A program made the position numbers and the translations under genes. Of a stretch of 11,881 nucleotides of DNA, positions 6,255-11,881 are shown piece by piece. Every line of letters starts with the position of its first letter. The first letter of the stretch is position 1. Origin of the DNA: Gammaproteobacteria bacterium UBA3532. GTDB lineage: Bacteria > Pseudomonadota > Gammaproteobacteria > Enterobacterales > UBA3532. The notes beneath the pieces are model-generated. The model had not been told where the DNA came from. It did no database searches and saw nothing but the letters and a program-made list of their open reading frames with translations. The stretch covers positions 1-11,881 of the forward strand of contig DFOV01000187.1 in assembly GCA_002376965.1 (NCBI GenBank), in the 5' to 3' direction.

Positions 6255-6344
6255 GCTCGGCTGCTTTTGTGGTGATTTATGACAATATTATGCAAATATA
6301 GCACTGAAACCGGCTTTTATCATCAATCAAAGCGAGAATAAACC
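6255..6344 (-). promoter_or_regulatory. Spacer with probable promoter for the rloA-rloB operon
   Basis: This AT-rich 90-bp gap lies between divergent genes. On the minus strand, TGCTATATT (complement of 6295-6303) reads as an extended -10 element (TGN plus TATATT). I see no good -35 at the right spacing. TATATT lies about 41 bp before the rloA ATG. No clear promoter is visible for the + strand terminase genes, which presumably depend on readthrough or a late activator. I see no conserved sequence shared with the region before 4209. Confidence 0.4.
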
Positions 6345-6902
6345 ATGGGAGTCTCCCTTCGCGCCTACGCCAAACACCGTGGCGTATCCGATACAGCGGT
6401 GCGTAAGGCGATAAAAAATGGTCGCATCACCCAGCTAGCTGATGGCAGCATCGATGTTGAAACCGCAGACAACGAATGGCTACGCCATACTAACCAAGCC
6501 CAGCAGCGCAGTAGCACTACAACGGTGAAAGCCGAAAAAAACAAAGCGGTCCCGAATGCCGCCGTTGAAGCGGTCAGCGCCACCTTAAAAGAAAGTAGTA
6601 GCGCGGCATCTGGCACCACCTATATGCAGGCCCGTACCGCCAATGAAGTCTCAAAAGCCCAAACCAATCGCCTGAAACTTCAGCAACTAAAAGGCGAGCT
6701 GGTCGATCGTAACAAGGCGCTTTCTTATGTTTACCGCCTAGCCCGCGCTGAGCGCGATGCCTGGTTAAGCTGGCCATCGCGCATTGCCTCACAAATGGCC
6801 GCCGAGCTTGGCGTGGATGCACATAGCTTGCACACCTTGTTGGACCAGTCTATCCGAGAGCATCTACGTGAACTTGCCGACATCTCCCCACGCGTGGACT
6901 GA
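6345..6902 (+). CDS. Phage terminase small subunit
   Basis: A 185-residue protein. An N-terminal helix-turn-helix (SLRAYAKHRGVSDTAVRKAI, 4-23) is followed by a short wing. A low-complexity linker (50-90) comes next, then a long helical segment with NRLKLQQLKGELVDRNKALS (108-127) and YRLARAERDAWLSWPSRI (130-147), characteristic of small terminase subunits of the Nu1-like type. It would recognise the packaging site on phage DNA and bring in the large subunit. The ribosome-binding site is weak (GCGAGA, 8 nt upstream). The first 17 codons are duplicated at 4209-4259. It is followed by the large subunit, so the packaging role is well supported by context. Confidence 0.82.
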   Translation: MGVSLRAYAKHRGVSDTAVRKAIKNGRITQLADGSIDVETADNEWLRHTNQAQQRSSTTTVKAEKNKAVPNAAVEAVSATLKESSSAASGTTYMQARTANEVSKAQTNRLKLQQLKGELVDRNKALSYVYRLARAERDAWLSWPSRIASQMAAELGVDAHSLHTLLDQSIREHLRELADISPRVD

Positions 6903-6970
6903 ACATGAGCACTTTGAGGGGATAGAAGCGATACAAAAAAAACTGGTGTGATGGATTAACGCCCGATGCG
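6868..6970 (+). other. Probable out-of-frame N-terminus of the terminase large subunit
   Basis: From GTG 6868 (GAGAG 7 nt upstream), a reading frame gives VNLPTSPHAWTEHEHFEG and then IEAIQ, reaching a run of eight A residues at 6935-6942. It then stops at TGA 6949. In the frame of the large subunit, the sequence just after the run reads NWCDGLTPDAMMSVSTWAD. Removing one A joins the two smoothly into a normal-looking N-terminus ahead of the STWADRYR motif. This suggests a one-base insertion. The upstream half overlaps the end of the small-subunit gene by 35 bp, as head genes often do. Confidence 0.55.
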
Positions 6971-8905
6971 ATGATGTCGGTATCAACATGGGCCGATCGC
7001 TATCGCATCCTGTCCTCTAAATCCGCCGCCGAGCCCAGACGATGGCGCACGGCGCGAACGCCGTATTTACAAGAGGTGATGGACTGCTTATCCGTCGCTT
7101 CATCGGTTCAGCGCGTTGTCTTTATGAAAGGCTCGCAGGTCGGCGGTTCAGAAGCCGGTATTAACTGGCTGGGGTATGTCATTCATATGGCGCCAGGGCC
7201 GGTGATGGCGGTATCCCCCACCGTTGAAATGGCCAAACGCAGCTCACGCCAACGCATCGAACCACAAATTGAAGAAGTGCCAGAGCTAAGAGAACGTATT
7301 GCCCCGGCGCGCAGTCGCGACTCTGGCAATACCGTGCTTTCCAAAGAATTTCCCGGCGGGGTATTGGTGATGACCGGTGCGAACAGCGCCGTTGGCCTTC
7401 GCTCAATGCCAGCGCGGTATTTGTTTATGGATGAAGTGGATGGCTATCCAGGGGATGTGGAAGGTGAGGGCGATCCGATTTTACTGGCTGAACGGCGCAG
7501 TGCTACCTTCTCTCGAAGACGTAAGGTGCTGCTGGTGAGCACGCCGACCATAAAAAGCACCTCACGCATTGAGCGAGAGTTTGAGGCTTCGGATAAATGC
7601 TATTACCAGCTGCCGTGTCCGCATTGCGGTCATTATCAGCCCCTTTGTTTTTCACAGCTTCGTTGGCAGAAAGGGAAGGTTGAAGCGATCACCTATAGCT
7701 GTAAAGGCTGTGACAAGCCAATAGATGAGCACCATAAAACCGCCATGCTAGCGAAGGGTCGCTGGCAAGCCACCGCCAAAGGCGATGGGCTAACGAGAGG
7801 TTTTCACCTCTCATCACTGTACAGCCCCATTGGCTGGTTTTCCTGGAGCGATGCGGCGAGGATGTATGAAGCCGCCCTTGAAAAGCCTGACTTGATGAAA
7901 GGCTTTGTCAATACCGTGCTGGGCGAATCCTATGAAGAGGCCTTTGAAGCGCCCGAATGGCAACGGCTGTATGAACGGCGCGAGAGTTATCCCATGGGCA
8001 TCATCCCAGAAGGCGGGCTCTTTCTAACCGCCGGGGTGGATGTTCAGCGTAACCGCCTGGAGTGTGAAGTGGTGGCCTGGGGCAAAGACAAACAGTCCTG
8101 GTCGGTGGATTACTATGTCCTTGACGGTGATACCGCCCAGCCCGAGGTATGGCAAAAGCTCGATGCTATTTTGGCGAAGGACTGGCCACACGTTCGAGGT
8201 GCAACGCTTCCCATTCGGGTGATGTGTGTTGACTCCGGCTATGCCACGCAAGAGGTTTACAGCTGGGTGCGCCAATACCCACAAGCGGTATGGGGCGCTG
8301 CTGGAGCGAGAGCCTCACAACCACGAACGGTCACGGCCATTAAAGGCCGCGATGGCGATAGCGCATTGATCCTTTCGGTTTCCAAAGCCGATACAGGGGG
8401 CAAGCGTTTAGGTCTTCGGGTGTGGAATGTCGGTGGACCGGTAGCCAAAGTGGAGCTTTATCGCTGGTTGAAATTACCGGTACCGACGGATGAACAGCAG
8501 CAAAAAGGAGAGTGCTATGCCCCTGGAAGCTGCCATTTCCCCGAGTATGGCGAGGAATATTTTAAGCAGCTCACAGCGGAAAAGCGCGTTACTCGTCTGC
8601 ATAAAGGCTTTCCCAAAGCCTCGTGGGAGAAAGAGCCAACGCGCAATAATGAAGCTTTGGATTGTAGGGTGTACGCCAGAGCTGCTGCGAGTATTTACGG
8701 ACTCGATCGCTTTAACGACTTGCATGTTAAGCGCATGGAGCAAGCACTGGGTGAACCGGCAAAAAATAGCACGCTCACTCAGCGGGAGGCGCATCAAAAC
8801 GATAACTCCGCGACGGATACAGCCAAGCCATCAACTCAGCCTGCAAACAAGCGCAGCGCCTTTCAACAGCGCCAAGCGGTGGTGGCAGACGATCCCTATT
8901 TATAA
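6971..8905 (+). CDS. Phage terminase large subunit, GpA family
   Basis: A 644-residue packaging motor and endonuclease (lambda GpA family). The ATPase half has STWADRYRILS (5-15), a Walker A-like KGSQVGGSE (53-61) and Walker B FMDEVD (152-157). A four-cysteine zinc-ribbon-like insert follows (C216, C219, C244, C247). The nuclease half has GVDVQRNRLE with D357, CVDSGY with D421, and RRNEALDC-like RNNEALDC with D565, the expected acidic cluster. The C-terminal ~45 residues are polar and low in complexity. The ATG at 6971 has no ribosome-binding site, and coding-like sequence extends upstream in another frame, so the true start is probably GTG 6868 with a frameshift between. If that frameshift is real, the product lacks about 34 N-terminal residues, the part that in lambda contacts the small subunit. 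Confidence 0.9.
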   Translation: MMSVSTWADRYRILSSKSAAEPRRWRTARTPYLQEVMDCLSVASSVQRVVFMKGSQVGGSEAGINWLGYVIHMAPGPVMAVSPTVEMAKRSSRQRIEPQIEEVPELRERIAPARSRDSGNTVLSKEFPGGVLVMTGANSAVGLRSMPARYLFMDEVDGYPGDVEGEGDPILLAERRSATFSRRRKVLLVSTPTIKSTSRIEREFEASDKCYYQLPCPHCGHYQPLCFSQLRWQKGKVEAITYSCKGCDKPIDEHHKTAMLAKGRWQATAKGDGLTRGFHLSSLYSPIGWFSWSDAARMYEAALEKPDLMKGFVNTVLGESYEEAFEAPEWQRLYERRESYPMGIIPEGGLFLTAGVDVQRNRLECEVVAWGKDKQSWSVDYYVLDGDTAQPEVWQKLDAILAKDWPHVRGATLPIRVMCVDSGYATQEVYSWVRQYPQAVWGAAGARASQPRTVTAIKGRDGDSALILSVSKADTGGKRLGLRVWNVGGPVAKVELYRWLKLPVPTDEQQQKGECYAPGSCHFPEYGEEYFKQLTAEKRVTRLHKGFPKASWEKEPTRNNEALDCRVYARAAASIYGLDRFNDLHVKRMEQALGEPAKNSTLTQREAHQNDNSATDTAKPSTQPANKRSAFQQRQAVVADDPYL

Positions 8906-9145
8906 ATGACCATCGCTATGACAGAACTTCTCGAACTAAAAAAGCGCCTCATTGAGGCAGAAGGAGCGCTGCATCAGCTGCTTACGGGGACGCGTGAGGT
9001 CACGGTGTCCGTCGGCGGCTTTGGTGCCACCAGCTATGCCCAGGCTAATATCAGCGAGCTTCGACAGTACATCAGTGAGCTTAAAAGCGCCATTGCCGCC
9101 AAAGAAGGCAAAGCGCGGCGCGGCCCTATTTTTATGCGTTTTTAG
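8906..9145 (+). CDS. gpW-like head-tail joining protein
   Basis: A 79-residue protein matching the lambda gpW type in size, position and pattern. It has a leading helix (TELLELKKRLIEAEGALHQL), a short beta hairpin (VTVSVGGFGATSYAQANI) and a second helix (SELRQYISELKSAIAAK). gpW caps the portal and allows tail attachment. The start directly follows the large-subunit stop (TAAATG). A second ATG at 8918 (MTELLEL) would also give a complete domain. The product ends GPIFMRF. Confidence 0.85.
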   Translation: MTIAMTELLELKKRLIEAEGALHQLLTGTREVTVSVGGFGATSYAQANISELRQYISELKSAIAAKEGKARRGPIFMRF

Positions 9146-9170
9146 TTTCCCTTTTTAACAGGAGTTTTTC

Positions 9171-10646
9171 ATGGCAACGCTGCAATTACTGGATGCGAGC
9201 GGAAAACCCCTGGCCATGGACAGCGCCCATCGCGGGGCGTCGTTGCACACACGCGAGCTATCGAGTTGGCGGCCTGCTTTAGGCTCAGCGGATGCTGATT
9301 TACTGGGCGAGCTGCCAACCTTGGTATCACGTTCGCGTGATATCACCCGCAATCATGGCGTGGCAGCAGGGGCGATTCAAACCCTGGTTGATAACGTGGT
9401 TGGCACCGGCCTTCGTTTATCGGCGATGCCGGATTACAAAGCCTTGGATAAAGACAAAGCCTGGGCCGATAGCTGGTCACGCAACGTTGAAGCCTTATGG
9501 CGTAGCTGGGCGGAAAGTTGTGATTGTGATGCAGCAAGGAGCCTAACCTTTCATGGACTCACCACTCAGGTGTTTCGCTCAGGCCTTATTAACGGTGAAG
9601 CCTTGGCGATACCGCTGTGGCAACCAAACGACCATCAGCCCTTTGCCACCACCCTTCAGCTGGTGGAGCCCGATAGGCTGGCCAGTCCGCGGGAAAAAGC
9701 ATCGAACAAACGCCTGCGTGCCGGGATTGAAATCAATGCCTATGGTGCGCCACAGGCGTACTTTATTGCAACAACCCACCCCGGGGATGCGCTCTTTGGT
9801 ATGACAGGGAGTGACGTTTCCTATCAGCGTATCCCGGCCTTTACCCGCTTTGGTCGGCGACGGGTCATTCATGTGCATGATAGGGAGCGCACCGGACAAA
9901 GCCGGGGTAAGCCGATATTCAGCAGTATCCTGCCGCTGTTTAAAATGCTCGATCACTATGAGCGCTCAGAGCTGCAAGCGGCGGTGGTCAACGCCATGAT
10001 TGCTGCCTTTATCGAAACGCCCCTGGATGGTGAGTCAATCAGTGAACTCTTTGGTGGTTCATCCGAGGATTATTTGGCAGCGCGTAACGCCTGGCAAGTC
10101 AAACTCCAAGGTGGGGCGGTAATACCGATGTTTCCAGGCGATAAGATCGCCCCCTTTACCCCTTCAAGACCTAACTCGGCCTACAGCAGTTTTGTCGAGA
10201 ATGTGCTTCGCCATATCGGCACCGGGCTTAACTTGCCCTTTGAGCTATTGATGAAGGACTTCTCCAAGACCAATTACTCCTCGGCGCGAGCGGCGCTGAT
10301 GGAAGCCTGGCGCTACTTTATCGGCCGTCGTCACTGGCTTGCGACCTATTGGGCAAGGCCGGTGTATGAGCTATGGCTGGAAGAGGCGATCAACAAAGGA
10401 TTGATTGAAGCACCAGGGTTTTATCACAACAAAGCGCTGTGGTGTCGCTGTAAATGGATAGGTCCGGGTCGAGGCTGGATCGATCCGGTGAAAGAAGCCA
10501 AGGCGTCAAAAATTCGCCTGGATACCGGCCTTTCCACGCTAGAAGAAGAATGTGCCACCCAAGGCCTGGATTGGGAAGAGGTGTTAGAGCAGCGCGCGAG
10601 GGAAAAAGCCAAGCTCGATGAGCTGGGCCTGACACTGTCTAGCTAG
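9171..10646 (+). CDS. Phage portal protein, lambda GpB family
   Basis: A 491-residue portal. It has SRDITRNHGVAAGAIQTLVD (55-74), then NVVGTGLRL (75-83), a hallmark of lambda-type portals. FSKTNYSSARAALMEAWRYF (about 364-383) follows in the crown/stem region. It forms the dodecameric ring at the head vertex through which DNA enters. A strong ribosome-binding site AGGAG lies 6-8 nt before the ATG. A 25-bp gap separates it from the gpW-like gene. The C-terminus (DELGLTLSS) is complete. Length agrees with the family (about 490-530). Confidence 0.92.
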   Translation: MATLQLLDASGKPLAMDSAHRGASLHTRELSSWRPALGSADADLLGELPTLVSRSRDITRNHGVAAGAIQTLVDNVVGTGLRLSAMPDYKALDKDKAWADSWSRNVEALWRSWAESCDCDAARSLTFHGLTTQVFRSGLINGEALAIPLWQPNDHQPFATTLQLVEPDRLASPREKASNKRLRAGIEINAYGAPQAYFIATTHPGDALFGMTGSDVSYQRIPAFTRFGRRRVIHVHDRERTGQSRGKPIFSSILPLFKMLDHYERSELQAAVVNAMIAAFIETPLDGESISELFGGSSEDYLAARNAWQVKLQGGAVIPMFPGDKIAPFTPSRPNSAYSSFVENVLRHIGTGLNLPFELLMKDFSKTNYSSARAALMEAWRYFIGRRHWLATYWARPVYELWLEEAINKGLIEAPGFYHNKALWCRCKWIGPGRGWIDPVKEAKASKIRLDTGLSTLEEECATQGLDWEEVLEQRAREKAKLDELGLTLSS

Positions 10647-10672
10647 CGGTAAAGGAAAGACCAGCTCGCCGT

Positions 10673-10696
10673 AACAATCAATCGGATTGTTTGCTC
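10673..10696 (+). terminator. Weak hairpin and T-run between portal and protease
   Basis: AACAATC (10673-10679) and GATTGTT (10685-10691) form a 7-bp low-GC stem with a 5-nt loop. A separate run of six T residues follows shortly after (about 10699-10704). It might be an attenuator or RNA-processing site inside the head operon. The evidence is thin. In lambda the equivalent genes are nearly contiguous, so the 93-bp gap itself is unusual. Confidence 0.3.
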
Positions 10697-10739
10697 CCTT
10701 TTTTAATTTCTATCCACTTAACGTTTGACGAGTCCTTTT

Positions 10740-11881
10740 ATGAAACCTTGGCAACATATTTGTGGTGAGCCCTGGGCTATCACCGAGCCAGCACTGCAAT
10801 CTGTTATGGCCATTGCAGAGCGTCAACACGATAAGCTCGATGCGCTAGCAGCCAAATCCGGTCAGCCACTTGAGCACAGCCATCAAGTGGAGGTACGCGA
10901 CGGCGTGGCGATTATTCCGGTCATTGGTCCGCTGTTTCGCTATGCCAATATGTTTACCCGCATTAGCGGTGCTACCAGCTATGAGCTATTAGCCAAAGAT
11001 ATAACCTTGGCTCTTGAAAGCGATGAGGTGCAGGCCATGGTGCTTAGCATTGACTCACCAGGCGGTGAAGTTAACGGCTGCGCGGAGCTCGCCTCGCTGA
11101 TTTTTAATGCCCGAGGCAAAAAGCCGCTAATAGCATATGCCGCAGGGGATGCCGCATCTGGGGCGTATTGGATAGCCTCGGCCTGTGATGAGATTGTTGT
11201 ATCCAGCACCTCTATGCTCGGCTCCATTGGCGTGGTCGCTGTCTATCAATACCAGGTTAAAGACAACAATCGCATTGAACTAGTGTCGAGTCAAAGCCCA
11301 CATAAACGCCTCGATCCGAGTAACGATAACGACAAAGGCAAGCTGCAAGCACGCATTGATGATTTAGCGGCCGTGTTCATTTCATCCGTTGCCCGCTATC
11401 GCGGTGTCGATGCGCCAACGGTGGAGGCTAACTTTGGTGGTGGCGATGTCTTTGTTGGTCAGCATGCGGTTAGCCAGGGTCTTGCTGATAGAGCCGGTAG
11501 CCTTGAAGGGCTTATTCAATCGCTGGTGTCGGCTCAGGATGCCTCATATCCACTCGCTCCTCATTTTAATACCCACGTACCCATTAGCACCGATGCACCC
11601 ATTTACACCAATGCACCCATTAGTACCCATTCACGAGAGGACTCTGCTATGAGTGACACTAAGGCGAACTCGCCGACATCAAAAAATCGAACTAGCACGG
11701 TAGCGCTAAGTGTTGAACAGCTAAAAGCCGAGCACCCAGCTCTGGTTGAAACGCTAGTGACGGAAGCTAAGCGTCAAGCGTTTGAGCAAGGTCGTGAACA
11801 AGGCCATGAAAAAGGGCCTGCCCAAGAGCGCGAACGCATCGGCGCGATCTTACGCGATCCGTTAGCCGCAGGGCGCGAACC
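10740..11881 (+). CDS. S49-family head maturation protease, lambda GpC-like (partial at right edge)
   Basis: ATG at 10740 opens a frame that stays open to the window edge (380 codons). It is an SppA/ClpP-like S49 peptidase. IDSPGGEVNG (104-113) forms the oxyanion region. DAASGAYW (137-144) carries nucleophile S140. LGSIGV (160-165) and SPHKRLDP (186-193) follow, with K189 the likely general base. This protease cleaves scaffold and portal during head assembly. The catalytic domain ends at about residue 265. A repeat-rich linker (277-296) leads to a scaffold domain with its own internal start at 11649, the lambda C/Nu3 arrangement. The ribosome-binding site is weak (ACGAG). The end of the gene lies beyond the window. 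Confidence 0.9.
   Translation, partial: MKPWQHICGEPWAITEPALQSVMAIAERQHDKLDALAAKSGQPLEHSHQVEVRDGVAIIPVIGPLFRYANMFTRISGATSYELLAKDITLALESDEVQAMVLSIDSPGGEVNGCAELASLIFNARGKKPLIAYAAGDAASGAYWIASACDEIVVSSTSMLGSIGVVAVYQYQVKDNNRIELVSSQSPHKRLDPSNDNDKGKLQARIDDLAAVFISSVARYRGVDAPTVEANFGGGDVFVGQHAVSQGLADRAGSLEGLIQSLVSAQDASYPLAPHFNTHVPISTDAPIYTNAPISTHSREDSAMSDTKANSPTSKNRTSTVALSVEQLKAEHPALVETLVTEAKRQAFEQGREQGHEKGPAQERERIGAILRDPLAAGRE
11571..11630 (+). repeat. 18-bp in-frame tandem repeat in the protease-scaffold linker
   Basis: Three imperfect 18-bp units plus a 6-bp remainder (11571-11588, 11589-11606, 11607-11624, 11625-11630) encode THVPIS, TDAPIY, TNAPIS and TH. The core is ACC-xAx-GCA-CCC-ATT. It makes a short Pro/Thr spacer between the protease domain and the scaffold domain, ending just before the internal start. 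Confidence 0.8.
11649..11881 (+). CDS. Nested scaffold protein, Nu3-like (partial at right edge)
   Basis: ATG at 11649 is in frame inside the protease gene, with AGAGG (11636-11640) 8 nt upstream, a good ribosome-binding site for an internal start. The product begins MSDTKANSPTSKNRTSTVAL. It then becomes charged and helical (EQLKAEHPALVETLVTEAKR, then EQGREQGHEKGPAQERERI), as expected for a capsid scaffold. In lambda, Nu3 starts in frame inside gene C and shares its C-terminus, and this is the same arrangement. It runs past the window edge. Confidence 0.7.
   Translation, partial: MSDTKANSPTSKNRTSTVALSVEQLKAEHPALVETLVTEAKRQAFEQGREQGHEKGPAQERERIGAILRDPLAAGRE

Noticed and set aside
8490..8909. 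139-codon + strand frame inside the terminase large-subunit gene
   Set aside because: It is a shadow frame over conserved nuclease-domain sequence, with arginine/serine-rich composition typical of out-of-frame reading.
11389..11652. 87-codon + strand frame near the end of the protease gene
   Set aside because: It overlaps the protease in another frame. Its repeated proline/histidine stretch is just the 18-bp repeat read out of frame.
1..11881. CRISPR array, retron or other reverse-transcriptase system
   Set aside because: There are no regularly spaced direct repeats and no reverse-transcriptase motif in any frame. The only short tandem repeat is coding (11571-11630).

Overview
The window is about 50% GC. 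It looks like the packaging end of a lambda-like prophage, or prophage remnant, in a gammaproteobacterium. The guess at the host rests on the mix of families (HipBA, HigBA, IS21, lambda-type head genes), and no host housekeeping gene is present to confirm it. From about 6.3 kb to the right edge runs a canonical head module on the + strand: terminase small subunit, terminase large subunit (GpA family), gpW head-tail joiner, GpB-family portal, then a GpC-like S49 head protease with a nested in-frame scaffold start. The protease gene leaves the window at base 11881.

The left 6.3 kb is accessory DNA. It starts with a hipBA toxin-antitoxin operon (172-1784), which has a readable promoter and operator. 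A non-coding stretch with strong hairpins follows, then a stump of an IS21-family element (left end plus N-terminal IstA). The stump is joined directly to a 5'-truncated tail gene with a peptidase G2-type self-cleavage domain, which ends at 3388. Two minus-strand cargo modules come next: higBA (3385-4124) and an RloA/RloB (AbiL-like) ATPase plus TOPRIM pair (4340-6254). Each abuts the 3' end of a tail gene, with convergent overlapping stops, and each ends just before a terminase small-subunit start codon.

The most informative object is a short chimera at 4209-4350 between the two cargo modules. Its first 51 bp match the first 51 bp of the intact terminase small-subunit gene. The rest matches the last ~90 bp of the tail gene. 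The two halves meet at a shared TACA. The simplest reading is that two allelic copies of one phage locus (tail end, cargo, terminase start) once lay in tandem, and a microhomology deletion removed all the late genes between them. This left two defence or addiction cargos side by side in front of one head operon.

A second subtle point is the terminase large subunit. Its apparent start at 6971 has no ribosome-binding site. Homology-like coding sequence continues upstream in another frame across a run of eight A residues, back to a GTG at 6868. This suggests a one-base frameshift, whether a mutation, a sequencing error or slippage. With the truncated tail gene, it suggests a prophage that is decaying or kept for its cargo. 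The three two-gene defence/addiction modules could each act on host survival or on superinfecting phage, but the sequence alone does not prove activity.
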